A DNA stretch of 64,000 nt from Xenophilus sp. Marseille-Q4582 (GTDB lineage Bacteria; Pseudomonadota; Gammaproteobacteria; Burkholderiales; Burkholderiaceae_C): assembly GCF_916700565.1 (NCBI RefSeq), contig NZ_CAKAKO010000006.1:1-64000 (forward strand), in the 5' to 3' direction. The notes under the pieces were generated by a model. The model did no database searches. It was given only the letters and a program-made list of their open reading frames with translations, and was not told the origin of the DNA. Shown one piece after another: positions 54,438-63,269 of this stretch (positions are counted from its first letter, which is position 1; every line of letters starts with the position of its first letter). A program made the translations under genes and the position numbers.

Positions 54438-56584
54438 GGCTGGCCCCCTTCAATGCCCGTGTTCATGCCGGTGGCAGGATTGGCCGGCGTCAGCGGGTTG
54501 GTGTTCGTCTCGGGCGGCAGCGCGTCGGGCACGTCCACGTTCGGGATGGCCGGGTCTTGCGGTGTCTGGTCGGTCCCGCCTCCGGCCATCCACATCGCGT
54601 CAGCCGCCGGCGCGATGCCGGGCGACATGGCCACGTTCGCGGCGGCCTGCGTGGCGCTGAACATGCCCTCGACGTTCTTGGTCGCGGTCTTGGCCTGCGT
54701 CTCGGCGGTCTGAGCGGCGATCAGGTCCACGCGCGCTGTCTCCACGGCGGCCTTGGCCTCGTTCAGCGGGTCGGGCTGCTGCTGCGACTGCTGGGCCTTC
54801 TCTTCGGCCGTGTACTGGATGCGCTTCGGGTCGATGCGCTGGCCCTTGAGCAGTTCGCCCATGAAGCGGCCGGGATGAACCTCGTAGCGCGGATCGCCCA
54901 CGACATTGACCAAGCCCAGCAGGAACTGCTGCTGCGCGTCGCGCTCGACCAGAGCCGAGGACGCACGCACGTCGATCTCCATGTCGCCCTTGATCTCGTC
55001 CTTGTCGCTGTGCTGCATCATCCAGTCGTAGTACCGGCGGATGTGCGGGCGCGTGATGTAGTCGTCGAAGCGCTTGGCCAGGCGCCGCAGCACACTCGAA
55101 GCGTTGTTGTTCTGCATCTGCATGCCGCCCAGCGTCTTGGGCGCGTCACCGCGGATGCCCTGCAGCATGGCCGGCATGCCCGTGGTGTCCTCGGCCATGC
55201 GCAAGGCGAACTCCACGATGTTCATCAGCTCGTTCTGCACCGATGGCACCACGAACGCATTGAAGGCGGCGCGCACGTCCGACGCATCGGAGCTCGGGTC
55301 CAGGCGCCACACTCGTCCGCGGCGCAGGCTCAGGTCGGCCGCGCCGTCGGCCGGCGTCACGCCGTTGCCGATCACGATCTGCGGGGCCGACGACAGCGCC
55401 GCGTTGTCCATCATGTTGCGCACGGCGCCGTTCAGCATGCGCTGCACGTTGCGCATCTGCCGGCTGATGCCCATGCCCCACGGGAGGCCCGGCCGGGTCT
55501 GCCAGGCCAGCACGTCATAGGGGAAGTCGCCCGAGTCCAGCGCCGACAGCGTGACCTTCACCAAGCGGTCGTTGATCAGGACGGCCATCGCCGGCACCTT
55601 CTCGTCGGTGACCTCTTCCATGTCCTTCACGCCCACGGCGCGCATCTGCTCGGCGTCGCAGTAGCCGTGGAAGATCCACATGGCCCATTGGTCCTCGTGG
55701 CGCTGCACGGCGCCGTCCTGGGCCTCGCGCGCGCCCATGCTGCTGGGGCCTTCCTTGAGCGCCAGAAGCACCTGCTCGCGGTCGTAGCCCGGCATCGCTG
55801 CCATTTCCAGCAGTTGGCGGCGGCTCAGGTACTCGCGCTCCCACGTGCCACTGCCCTGATGGATGTCCTCACCGCAGGCCCCGTCGGGGAAGAAGTTCCA
55901 GGGGTCGATGCGGCGTGAGCCCGGCTTGATCTCGCTGATGTTGATCTGCTGCACCACGCCCATGGCGTCGCGCTTGACCAGCTTCCCGCTGCGCTTGACG
56001 GGGTACGGGCCCTTGAGCACACCCGAGCCCAGGCGCGCAGCGTCCTCGATCATCTTGCGCACCTCGCCGTGCCAGTTGGCCTCGACCAGGCAGTCGTCGA
56101 TCTCTTCCTGCATGCCGGCGGCTGCAGCCTTTGCCTGCTCTATGGTCTGTTCCAGCACGTCGGCGGCGGCTTCTGGCCCCCCCAACGCCTGCACGATGGT
56201 GCTGTCCAGTTCCGGCAGAGGCGTGGGCTTGATCTCCCAGGCCCGGTCATCGGTCGGCAGCAACATGTCCGCGACGCGCGCGGCAGCAGCATCGACGTAG
56301 GGGCGTGTGATGTTCAGGAACAGCACCGAGCGCGCGCCGGTGTCCCTCTCGCGCGCCTCGAAGAAGTTCTTGGTGCTGCGCGTGCGGAACGCTGCCTGGA
56401 ACTTCCGATTCGCGTCGTCGATGCCCTGGTAGTGCTCTTCGTCCTCTTCCCAGTCGGACTCGATGCCCGAGGACTGGCGCGCGCTGATGGCCTCCGACCG
56501 CTTGTCGATCAGGGTGGTGCGCAGCTGGGCGCGCAGGTCGTCCGCCGGCTCTTGGCGTTCGGCGTCGGTGTCTTGGCGTGCCAT
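54434..56584 (-). CDS. Portal protein, P22-like
   Basis: 716 residues, length typical of P22-type portals. The N-terminal acidic region (SDWEEDEEHYQGIDD, about 40-60), the central INISEIKPGSRRIDPWNFFPD and the long helical C-terminus with MLQGIRGDAPKTLGGMQ fit the family. It forms the dodecameric DNA channel at the capsid vertex. Its start touches the terminase stop. Confidence 0.83.
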   Translation of the reverse strand: MARQDTDAERQEPADDLRAQLRTTLIDKRSEAISARQSSGIESDWEEDEEHYQGIDDANRKFQAAFRTRSTKNFFEARERDTGARSVLFLNITRPYVDAAAARVADMLLPTDDRAWEIKPTPLPELDSTIVQALGGPEAAADVLEQTIEQAKAAAAGMQEEIDDCLVEANWHGEVRKMIEDAARLGSGVLKGPYPVKRSGKLVKRDAMGVVQQINISEIKPGSRRIDPWNFFPDGACGEDIHQGSGTWEREYLSRRQLLEMAAMPGYDREQVLLALKEGPSSMGAREAQDGAVQRHEDQWAMWIFHGYCDAEQMRAVGVKDMEEVTDEKVPAMAVLINDRLVKVTLSALDSGDFPYDVLAWQTRPGLPWGMGISRQMRNVQRMLNGAVRNMMDNAALSSAPQIVIGNGVTPADGAADLSLRRGRVWRLDPSSDASDVRAAFNAFVVPSVQNELMNIVEFALRMAEDTTGMPAMLQGIRGDAPKTLGGMQMQNNNASSVLRRLAKRFDDYITRPHIRRYYDWMMQHSDKDEIKGDMEIDVRASSALVERDAQQQFLLGLVNVVGDPRYEVHPGRFMGELLKGQRIDPKRIQYTAEEKAQQSQQQPDPLNEAKAAVETARVDLIAAQTAETQAKTATKNVEGMFSATQAAANVAMSPGIAPAADAMWMAGGGTDQTPQDPAIPNVDVPDALPPETNTNPLTPANPATGMNTGIEGGQP

Positions 56585-57975
56585 CAGTAGCCTACCTCTG
56601 CGTCAAGCGGCTGCCAGGCCGCGCGTGTCTGTGTGGGGATGGGCCGCACCTTCGCCTTGCGCTTCATCATCAGCGCGTAGCGGGTGGCGCTCATCAGGTC
56701 GTCCATTTCCTTCACGACCTTGCCGTCCTTGCGGTGATACAGCAGGAACTCCTGGAACCAGTCGCCCAGGCTGGAGAACACCTTGAACCGGCCGGTCTGC
56801 ATGCGTTCCAGCATGTCCATCAGTCCGGCCTCGACGCCGTTGCCGCCCGTCTCGTGGCTCGCCTGTTCCTTGAGCATCAGCAGGCCGGCCGCGGCATACT
56901 GCTTGGCCAACTGGTCGCCGCTGCCCTTGTCGTGCTGCAGGCCGTCGTGTGGCCAGGCGGTGGGCACCCATTCGCCCCAGGCCTTGACGGTGGCGGCGTG
57001 GATCACCGGCACGGCCTCGCGCATGCGGTGGGCCTTGATGACGTACACACAGTCGGCGTCACGGTCCCAGGCCAGTTGCACGGCGGCGGTCGGGTGGTCC
57101 CAGCCGAAGTCCAGGCCATTGATGCGCGGCCAGTGCGCCGGCACAGCAAAGGGCGCAACCTTGATGTCTTCCTCGGGCACCGGGAAGATGCGACCGCTGC
57201 CCAGCGTGGGGATGCCCTTGGCGCGGGCCTCGCGCTCGTGGGGTGGGTAGCTTTCGACGATGGTGCGCTTCTGCTCTTCCGTGTAGTGCTCAACGTCGTC
57301 AATGGTCATGCTCGTGACCGACTGGTCGGCGCTCTTGCTGTGCAGGAAGCGCATCACGATCTGCGACATGCCCAGCAGCGGCGTGAACGTCATGTAGGCC
57401 ATGCCGCCGGTGGCGTTGGTGCGCGTCAGCCCCTCGGTGTAGATGTCGGCCGGCGGCTCTTCGTCGAACCACACGATGTCCAGCGTCTCGCCCTGCCACT
57501 TCTCGCGACCCTGTTCGTAGCGCTTGAAGTACAGGCGCGACACGCCCCCGCTGGCATGCTTCACCGCCACGCTGTCCAGCAGGTCCGGAACGCCCATTGC
57601 CTTCTTCGGCTCGCCCTCGAAGCTGGCTGCGGGGATGAAGCCCGTGCCGTACTGACCAGGGCGGCCCACCAGCAGGCGCTGCACCGTGTCGCGCACCGAT
57701 TCGCCCGTGACGCCAGACGCCCAGGCCGTCACTGGCTTGTCGAAGCGGCGGCCCTCCCACCAGTCCGGGTACTGGCCGGTGAGGTGAATCGCCATCTCGG
57801 CCGCGCCGGACAGCGACTTGCCGAGCTGGTTGCCCGCCATGAACAGGCGCTCGCGCTTCCCGGCCCCCTCGGCATGGAATGCGCGCTGCTTCGCGTATGG
57901 CGAGTACAGATCCAGCCGGCGGCGAGCCAGCTCCTTGTCAATCTCGGCCAGCATGGCCGCGCTCAGGTCAGCCAT
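56584..57975 (-). CDS. Terminase large subunit
   Basis: 463 residues. The ATPase part shows Walker A GNQLGKS (48-54) and Walker B LDIVWFDEE (165-173). The RNase H-like nuclease domain begins at GLDFGWDHPT with Asp289 and Asp293. It packages DNA into the prohead with the small subunit encoded upstream, which it overlaps by 8 bp. Confidence 0.92.
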   Translation of the reverse strand: MADLSAAMLAEIDKELARRRLDLYSPYAKQRAFHAEGAGKRERLFMAGNQLGKSLSGAAEMAIHLTGQYPDWWEGRRFDKPVTAWASGVTGESVRDTVQRLLVGRPGQYGTGFIPAASFEGEPKKAMGVPDLLDSVAVKHASGGVSRLYFKRYEQGREKWQGETLDIVWFDEEPPADIYTEGLTRTNATGGMAYMTFTPLLGMSQIVMRFLHSKSADQSVTSMTIDDVEHYTEEQKRTIVESYPPHEREARAKGIPTLGSGRIFPVPEEDIKVAPFAVPAHWPRINGLDFGWDHPTAAVQLAWDRDADCVYVIKAHRMREAVPVIHAATVKAWGEWVPTAWPHDGLQHDKGSGDQLAKQYAAAGLLMLKEQASHETGGNGVEAGLMDMLERMQTGRFKVFSSLGDWFQEFLLYHRKDGKVVKEMDDLMSATRYALMMKRKAKVRPIPTQTRAAWQPLDAEVGY

Positions 57976-58531
57976 TGGCGATCCTCGCGCGCAGCTTGAG
58001 CAGCTCGGCCGTGGCGATGTCGGACAGGCTGTCGTCCTTGGGCGCCTCGGTCGTGATGCCGAAGGCCTGGCGCTCCAGCGCGATCAGGCTGTTCTGCGCG
58101 TCCACCAGTGCCTTGGCAGACTTCGCCTGCACGTTCAGCGGCAGCCTCTGGCCTTCCTCGCTGTCCAGCGCCTTGTTGATCCGGGCAATGGTCGCGGTCA
58201 GGCGGGCCACGTCCTGGCGATGGCGCACCCGAACCTGCACGATGGCAGTGGCGTTGGCCTCGACGATCTCGGCGTCAGAAAAATGCTTGCCGCTGGAAAC
58301 TTCGGGGGTCAGGACGGCCTTCGAGACCAGGGCCTCAGCCTTCGCTGCGATCTCTCCTGACAGGTCCTTGACCCAGCCTTCCCGATCAGCGCGTTTGCGG
58401 ATGGCTGTGTGGCTCACCCCGTGGAAATCAGCCATTTGGCGCAGGGTTTTGATGCCTGCGCGGTAGTCCCGCTGGATCGCTTCCCAGTCGGCAGCGGTGC
58501 GGGTAGATGGCTTCGGGGTGTTGGTTTCCAC
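57968..58531 (-). CDS. Terminase small subunit-like DNA-binding protein
   Basis: 187 residues from GTG 58531, the best-supported start. An N-terminal helix-turn-helix (IQRDYRAGIKTLRQMADFHG then SHTAIRKRADREGW) precedes helical oligomerisation segments. The position directly before the large subunit and the size fit a TerS that recognises the packaging site. The repeats around 58523-58590 overlap its start. Confidence 0.78.
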   Translation of the reverse strand: METNTPKPSTRTAADWEAIQRDYRAGIKTLRQMADFHGVSHTAIRKRADREGWVKDLSGEIAAKAEALVSKAVLTPEVSSGKHFSDAEIVEANATAIVQVRVRHRQDVARLTATIARINKALDSEEGQRLPLNVQAKSAKALVDAQNSLIALERQAFGITTEAPKDDSLSDIATAELLKLRARIANG

Positions 58532-58590
58532 GCCCCGGATGATTGGTTTCCAAGCTGGAAACTGGAAACCTTGGTGGGGGCTTTGGAAAC
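58523..58590. repeat. Cluster of GGTTTCC/GGAAACC repeats at the terS start
   Basis: Five copies of the GGTTTCC core or its complement lie at about 58523, 58545, 58557, 58564 and 58585, including a dyad GGTTTCC..GGAAAC at 58545-58562. Terminase recognition sites often lie in or beside the small terminase gene. Confidence 0.5.
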
Positions 58591-59135
58591 TACCCCACCA
58601 ACTGCATCTGCACCGGCTCCCCCTTGAGCCTGCGCACGTCGTCGGCGAGGGTAGCCAGCGTGGCCTGCTGCTCGCCATGGGCGCGCGCAATCGTGGCCAG
58701 CGCGTCGGTCAGGTCGCGCATCTGCTGCGAGCCGGCGGCCTGGAGCTGGTAGCCGGCCAGGAGCGTGGCCAGGCGGCGCACCTCGGGCGGGGTGAAGGTC
58801 ATGACGCCGTCGCCCTTCTCGATCTTGACGCAGCCGTCGGGCATGTCGGTGCAGCTGACGGCTTCGGCCTCGGGGTAGTCGACGATGGCCTCGAAGACGC
58901 CGTTGGCGACGCGGCGCAGCTTGCCGTCGTCCACCAGGCGCTTCACATGGTCGTCGATCACCTGGTACTTGAGGTCCAGCGACTCCATGAGCACCTGCCG
59001 CGAAGCCTGGCGCCCGGCGTTGTTCAGGTCCAGGACGGTCTGGTAGATCAGCGGATTGAGGTCGCGGCGCTGCTCGCGGCGGGGCTGCTGCGTGGGTTGT
59101 TGCGCTGCGAGGGTGAACGCACTGGCTTGCTGCAT
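58590..59135 (-). CDS. Phage winged-helix-like protein, unknown
   Basis: 181 residues from ATG 59135; a start 17 codons upstream would run into the terminator region. Residues about 25-75 (LIYQTVLDLNNAGRQASRQVLMESL, YQVIDDHVKRLVDDGKLRRV) look like a winged helix. The rest is helical. It lies just before the terminase genes and could be a late regulator; that is inference. Confidence 0.6.
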   Translation of the reverse strand: MQQASAFTLAAQQPTQQPRREQRRDLNPLIYQTVLDLNNAGRQASRQVLMESLDLKYQVIDDHVKRLVDDGKLRRVANGVFEAIVDYPEAEAVSCTDMPDGCVKIEKGDGVMTFTPPEVRRLATLLAGYQLQAAGSQQMRDLTDALATIARAHGEQQATLATLADDVRRLKGEPVQMQLVG

Positions 59136-59184
59136 GTGAAACGACCTCAATACAATGGGGGCCTCGACTCCATAGCATTGATCC

Positions 59185-59219
59185 AAAACCCCGGGCGCTG
59201 GCAGGCACTCGGGGTTTTT
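59185..59219. terminator. Rho-independent terminator between early and late phage genes
   Basis: Stem AAAACCCCG (59185-59193) pairs with CGGGGTTTTT (59210-59219) around a 16-base loop. It is symmetric, with a T-run in either direction. It follows the stop of the leftward gene at 59229, so it probably ends early transcription, and the gene at 59135 needs its own promoter. Confidence 0.75.
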
Positions 59220-59228
59220 CGTTTCGGG

Positions 59229-59588
59229 TCAGATCGTGATGCGGTAGCGCAGGTCTGCGAACTGCGCGAGCACACCGCGCACGCGGCGAGTGCATTCCCG
59301 CAGTTGGTTGCCGAGCTGGCCCAGGTCTTCCTCGGCTGCGATGCCCTCTGCAGCCTGCTTGGTGCTGGCCGACATCAGCACTGGGGACAGGCGGTCGGTG
59401 TGTTCGGCCATCGTCATGCCCAACTCGCCCAGTGCTTCGTTCAGTCGGTCAACTTCGCGTTCGATGATGGAGCGGTCGCGCACGGGGTCGCTGTGCTGCA
59501 TATCTCGCCCACATTGCGGCCTCAGGGAGCCGAGGACAGCGCAATCGGCCTTCTCGGTACTGCTCTTGCTCTGAATCGCTTCGTACAT
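59229..59588 (-). CDS. Small helical phage protein, unknown
   Basis: 119 residues, charged and helical (REVDRLNEALGELGMTMAEH, LGQLGNQLRECTRRVRGVL), coiled-coil-like. A GAAAGGAA site precedes the start. It is the last gene before the terminator. Confidence 0.6.
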   Translation of the reverse strand: MYEAIQSKSSTEKADCAVLGSLRPQCGRDMQHSDPVRDRSIIEREVDRLNEALGELGMTMAEHTDRLSPVLMSASTKQAAEGIAAEEDLGQLGNQLRECTRRVRGVLAQFADLRYRITI

Positions 59589-59623
59589 GGTGACGTTCCT
59601 TTCGTCGGTGGTGGGAAACCTGT

Positions 59624-59977
59624 TCAGATCAACCCTGGCTGCGTGACAGAGTTGAGGCGCGACAACGGCTTAGGCGCGTCAGAACCGCTCGCGGATCGCG
59701 TCAGATCGCGGGCCGCCTTGATCCGCGCGTGCTCCGCCTTGACGCGCTCGTGCCCGTTGCGCCAGTCGTCGCCGAAGACCTGGGCGAGCGCCTTGCGGTA
59801 CGGCGCGGCGATGGAGCCCTCGACGCCGGCTGCGTGGAAGAGCGGGCCCTGTGCGAGCGCGCGCACGGCGCAGCCGACGCACTGGGCGCGGTACAGCGGC
59901 CAATCCGCCTCGGCTTGGGCGCGGTCGCAGTAGTCGCACGTCTCGCGGTCGCGCGCGGGTGGGGTGAGGTTGGTCAT
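59624..59977 (-). CDS. Small phage protein with putative zinc-binding cysteines
   Basis: 117 residues from ATG 59977, overlapping the upstream stop by 4 bp. Two CxxC pairs (CDYCDRAQ and CVGCAVRAL, about 15-35) suggest a zinc ribbon. The C-terminal half is basic. Function unknown. Confidence 0.62.
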   Translation of the reverse strand: MTNLTPPARDRETCDYCDRAQAEADWPLYRAQCVGCAVRALAQGPLFHAAGVEGSIAAPYRKALAQVFGDDWRNGHERVKAEHARIKAARDLTRSASGSDAPKPLSRLNSVTQPGLI

Positions 59978-60183
59978 GGCTTGCCACCGCATGTGACCCG
60001 GTATGGCGGTTGCCATGGCGCCGGCTCAGTCATCGGCACGACAGGCCCTGGAGTTCCAACCCTCGGCGCGCCAACGAATTGGGGCGGGATGTAGGTGTTG
60101 CGACCTTCGAGGCACGCCACACGTTCACGGAGCTTCGCGATCTCTTCCCGCAGTGCCTGAATCTCTTGGTCGGTGGTCAGCAC
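59974..60183 (-). CDS. Small phage protein with N-terminal coiled coil
   Basis: 69 residues from GTG 60183, overlapping the RusA stop. Residues 4-28 (TDQEIQALREEIAKLRERV) form a heptad coiled coil; the C-terminus is proline-rich. Function unknown. Confidence 0.58.
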   Translation of the reverse strand: MLTTDQEIQALREEIAKLRERVACLEGRNTYIPPQFVGAPRVGTPGPVVPMTEPAPWQPPYRVTCGGKP

Positions 60184-60632
60184 AACGTCTCCTGCACCGC
60201 AGCCGCGGCAATCGGTTCGATGGTCAGCACGCAGCGCGCGCCCTTGTCGTCGGGTTCCATGCGCTCGGCGGAGTAGCGGCGCACCTGCTTGTCGTCGCCG
60301 AACGCGATGCCGTTGAGGGCGTCCATCAGGACTTTCTCGGCGTTCGTGAGGTCGATGCACTGGACGGTGTCGTCCCACGCGGCGCCGTGCTTGCGCTGGC
60401 GGGTCTGCCAGTCCTGCGGGCGGTGCGGGTAGAGCTGCAGGTGCACGGCGATGCGGCCGGCCAGGGGCTGGCGGCAACCGGCGGCGCGGGCCTTGAGGCC
60501 GACTTCCTCCTTGAACGTCTTCGCCTCGGGCGTGACGTAGGTCAGCGGCATCTGGCGGCCCTTGACGGTGACCACGCGCGAGGCCCAGTACCTGTTCGCG
60601 CTGATGGGGTACGGCAGCGTCAGCGTGATCAT
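60177..60632 (-). CDS. RusA-type Holliday junction resolvase
   Basis: 151 residues starting MITLTLPYPISANRYWAS, the hallmark N-terminus of RusA. The conserved acidic cluster appears in DDTVQCIDLTNAEKVLMDAL (about 87-106). It cuts Holliday junctions in phage recombination or packaging. It overlaps both neighbours by a few bases. Confidence 0.88.
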   Translation of the reverse strand: MITLTLPYPISANRYWASRVVTVKGRQMPLTYVTPEAKTFKEEVGLKARAAGCRQPLAGRIAVHLQLYPHRPQDWQTRQRKHGAAWDDTVQCIDLTNAEKVLMDALNGIAFGDDKQVRRYSAERMEPDDKGARCVLTIEPIAAAAVQETLC

Positions 60633-61219
60633 GCGCGCGCCCCCAGGCCAGCGAACGGGCTGCTGTAGTCCCGCCACACATCCCCGCGCTTGATGCCGTT
60701 GATCAGGCTGCGGTTCACGCCGTAGCGCTCGGCCAGCACCGGGCCCGGCTCGTTGCTGACGCGGATCTCGGCGGCTTGGTCGGCGGTCAGCTTCATGTGG
60801 CCACGGCGGGCCGCGGAAATCTTCGCGCGGCGGGCGATGCTCGAGAACTTGCCAGCCTTCGCCGCGCGCTTGCCCACCTTCTTCGGGGAGCTGATGACCA
60901 GATGGGCCTGGGCGATGCACAGACGGTCGCCGCACGTCGTCTCCACCGGCTGCCGCGCGGCCAGGTCGCGCCGGCCGTCCTTGTCGCCGAACAGCTCCAC
61001 GATGACGCGCCGCACGGTCTTGCAGGCGTGGCCATGGGTCAGGCGGATGATGGGATATCCGCCGCGGCCGGCGCCGTTGTCGCCCGGGCTGCTGAGCGCG
61101 CCGGTCCAGATCAGGCAGTCGCCCACCTCCTCCGTGCGTGCGGTCAGGCGCATCAGTTCCAGCGTCTCACGCTCGAGCGTGGCTTGGGTCGGGTTCGCCG
61201 ACAGGGAGTAGCCCTTCAT
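60629..61219 (-). CDS. HNH homing endonuclease-like protein with C-terminal HTH
   Basis: 196 residues. CLIWTGALSS.. near residue 35 and CGDRLCIAQAHLVISSP (about 95-112) fit the HNH fold of phage homing endonucleases. The C-terminal part KLTADQAAEIRVSNEPG.. then RYGVNRSLINGIKRGDVWRD is a DNA-binding module of the kind found in such enzymes. It may be a selfish insertion in the early operon, yet it keeps the 4-bp overlaps. Confidence 0.72.
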   Translation of the reverse strand: MKGYSLSANPTQATLERETLELMRLTARTEEVGDCLIWTGALSSPGDNGAGRGGYPIIRLTHGHACKTVRRVIVELFGDKDGRRDLAARQPVETTCGDRLCIAQAHLVISSPKKVGKRAAKAGKFSSIARRAKISAARRGHMKLTADQAAEIRVSNEPGPVLAERYGVNRSLINGIKRGDVWRDYSSPFAGLGARA

Positions 61220-61425
61220 GCCGCACCCCCGAAGCTCGCGCGCGCGGAATGGTGCGCGTAGATGCCGCGCTGCCGGGTGCCGATGTAGACCGCATGCCCA
61301 GCCTCCACCAGATGGGCGAGCGTCTTGCGCGCGGCCTTGCGGGGCCAGCCGGTGATGACGACGAAGTCGGGCATGGTGAGGGGGCCGAGTGCCAGCAACT
61401 GGCGGGCGGCGTGGGTGCGGGTCAT
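61216..61425 (-). CDS. Small winged-helix phage protein
   Basis: 69 residues with a likely winged helix (RQLLALGPLTMPDFVVITG, RKAARKTLAHLVEAGHAVYI). It overlaps both neighbours by 4 bp. Possibly a regulator; no family recognised. Confidence 0.58.
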   Translation of the reverse strand: MTRTHAARQLLALGPLTMPDFVVITGWPRKAARKTLAHLVEAGHAVYIGTRQRGIYAHHSARASFGGAA

Positions 61426-61901
61426 GGGTTCTCCGTCAGGGTTGATCCAGCGGCGAGTGCTTCGCGCGCCATGCGCAGGGCGGTCTGAGTGGCCTTGCGC
61501 GTGCCGCTTTCGTGGCGGGCGAGTACTTCGCGGGCCCAGCGCAGCGGGTCTTTGTTGGCCGGGGGCTTTCCCAGGCTGGCGAGCGCCGCGGCTTCGGCTT
61601 GCGTGGGGCCGCGCAGGTTAGGGTTGTGCTCGATCGCGTAGGGCGACGTGTCGCGCGCGCCCTGGCAGCAGCGTTTGAAGTCCATGACCGTCGGCGGCTT
61701 CTCGGGCAGGTGGTCCAGGCCCCAGCGGATCGCCTCCAGGTTGTTGGCGAAGCCGGCCAGCTCACGGGCCCAGTCGCCCTTCACCACGGCCAGATCCAGG
61801 TCGCGCCAGCGGTCGAGGAACGGCGCGCCGTACTTGAGCACGAGCGCCGAGAAAAGGCGGTCGATCACCTCGTCAGCGAGCGGGGGCGTGCGGTAGTGCA
61901 T
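61422..61901 (-). CDS. Phage replication accessory protein, P-like
   Basis: 159 residues. ADEVIDRLFSALVLKYG.. and FANNLEAIRWGLDHLPEKPP resemble the helicase-loader-type replication proteins (lambda P-like) that follow the initiator gene in other phages. The assignment rests on position and general pattern. It overlaps the initiator gene by 29 bp. Confidence 0.62.
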   Translation of the reverse strand: MHYRTPPLADEVIDRLFSALVLKYGAPFLDRWRDLDLAVVKGDWARELAGFANNLEAIRWGLDHLPEKPPTVMDFKRCCQGARDTSPYAIEHNPNLRGPTQAEAAALASLGKPPANKDPLRWAREVLARHESGTRKATQTALRMAREALAAGSTLTENP

Positions 61902-62727
61902 CGGTCACCTCGGTGTCAGGGAATGCGGATTGCTGCGGCCGGCGCGCGGCTGCGTAGGGCGCGGCCTGCTGCATGCGCTCGCGCTGCTCGCGGCGCCAGT
62001 CGGGTTCGGCAGGTGCTGCGCCCTGCCCCAGCTCGTTGGGCTTGAGCCAGTCCGCCTGCAGACCCTGCGAGCCTCGAACGCACCAGATCCGCAGGAATCG
62101 CTCGAGCGTCAGCCGGGCTTTGCCTGCCTCTCGCCGGGCTTCGGCCAGAACTGTGTCCGTGACCGGCGCCCGCTTGGCCTTGCGCAGTTGCTGCCAGTCG
62201 GCCCAGGTCTGCGGCTCCACGTCGTCTGGGCAGTCCATGACCGGCGCGGGAGGTGCGCGCTTGCGCGCTGTCTTCTTTCCGGAATCAGGATTCAGAGAAT
62301 CAGGATTCAGAGAATCAGGGGGTTGTGACCCCCTCTTCATGCCATCGTCATTCCCGGAGTCATCCGGGTCTGATGGCTTCTTGATGGGCGAAAATTCCTG
62401 GAGTGATGGCGCCTTGATGACGCTTGGCTTCTCGGAGTAGTGGGGAGTTTGGTGCTCTTTGAACTTCAGAATCTGGATGGCATGAAGGCCGTCCACTTCG
62501 TAGCGCAGGATGAATTTCCAGCGCTGCAGTTCTTGGAGTAGAGGCTCCACATCCACGGTGTCAGCCGGGAACAGCTCGCCCTTGATCCGCTTCGGTCGGT
62601 CCTCGAGGCGGCCTTCACGATCGGCGAGGCACCACAGGCCAGCGAAGCACAGGCGGGCCCAGGGTGTGCACTCGGCGAGGTCTTCGTTCTTGAAGAAGCC
62701 GGGCTTGATGTTGCGTGCGCGGGCCAT
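61873..62727 (-). CDS. Phage replication initiator-like protein
   Basis: 284 residues. The N-terminal winged-helix domain (PGFFKNEDLAECTPWARLCF, LELFPADTVDV-like stretch, about 1-95) is the type found in phage replisome organisers. A Pro/Asp/Ser linker with PDSLNPDSLNPDS is followed by a basic C-terminus. The linker DNA carries the iteron-like repeats listed at 62282, a possible origin inside the initiator gene as in lambda O. Confidence 0.72.
   Translation of the reverse strand: MARARNIKPGFFKNEDLAECTPWARLCFAGLWCLADREGRLEDRPKRIKGELFPADTVDVEPLLQELQRWKFILRYEVDGLHAIQILKFKEHQTPHYSEKPSVIKAPSLQEFSPIKKPSDPDDSGNDDGMKRGSQPPDSLNPDSLNPDSGKKTARKRAPPAPVMDCPDDVEPQTWADWQQLRKAKRAPVTDTVLAEARREAGKARLTLERFLRIWCVRGSQGLQADWLKPNELGQGAAPAEPDWRREQRERMQQAAPYAAARRPQQSAFPDTEVTDALPHAPAR
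62282..62320. repeat. Iteron-like 15-bp direct repeats, candidate phage origin
   Basis: GAATCAGGATTCAGA is repeated at 62282-62296 and 62297-62311, with a partial third copy at 62312-62320. Each copy contains the dyad GAATC-AG-GATTC. They lie inside the replication initiator gene. Confidence 0.5.
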
Positions 62728-63269
62728 CAGTCGGCTCCCCCTTCTTGCTCACGGACCTTGTTCCAGCAGACGCCGCAGAAGTAGCGGAACACCTTCCACT
62801 CGCTCACGCGCGACCCCATGGCTATGTCCATCGCCTCGAGCACTTCGTGCACACCCAGCTTCTCGATGAAGCGCTTGATGCTGGTGATCTCGGTGCGCGG
62901 GGCGGTCTTCACGTCCTTGCCGTAGCGGACCTCGAGCACGCGCCAAGCGTCTGCATCCAGCCGCTGACGCTTCGCCTCGAGGATCTCGGCGTAGCCCTGG
63001 AGCTGTGCTTCACGCTCGGCCACCTGGGCAGCCTTTTGAGCAAGCGTTTCAGGCGCGACGTTCAGCAGCCGCGCGCCCTTGCCGGCGTTGCAGGGCTCGC
63101 AGGCCGTCACCAGGTTGTCGATCTCGTTCGTACCTCCCTCTGCGACGGGGTGGATGTGGTCCACGTGCAGCAGGACGCCTGGCGGGTGAGCGCCGCAGTA
63201 CTGGCACGTGAAGGCATCACGCTTGAACACTTCGAAGCGGGTCTTCTTCGATACGGTTTGGCGCTTCAT
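62727..63269 (-). CDS. HNH endonuclease-domain protein
   Basis: 180 residues. A classic HNH module occupies residues 10-60: CQYCGAHPPG, HVDHIHPVAEGGTNEIDNL, CEPCNAGKGA, with two CxxC pairs and the catalytic His. A helical C-terminal part (70-180) is of unknown function. It overlaps its neighbours by 1-4 bp in the early operon. It may nick DNA in replication or packaging. Confidence 0.85.
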   Translation of the reverse strand: MKRQTVSKKTRFEVFKRDAFTCQYCGAHPPGVLLHVDHIHPVAEGGTNEIDNLVTACEPCNAGKGARLLNVAPETLAQKAAQVAEREAQLQGYAEILEAKRQRLDADAWRVLEVRYGKDVKTAPRTEITSIKRFIEKLGVHEVLEAMDIAMGSRVSEWKVFRYFCGVCWNKVREQEGGAD

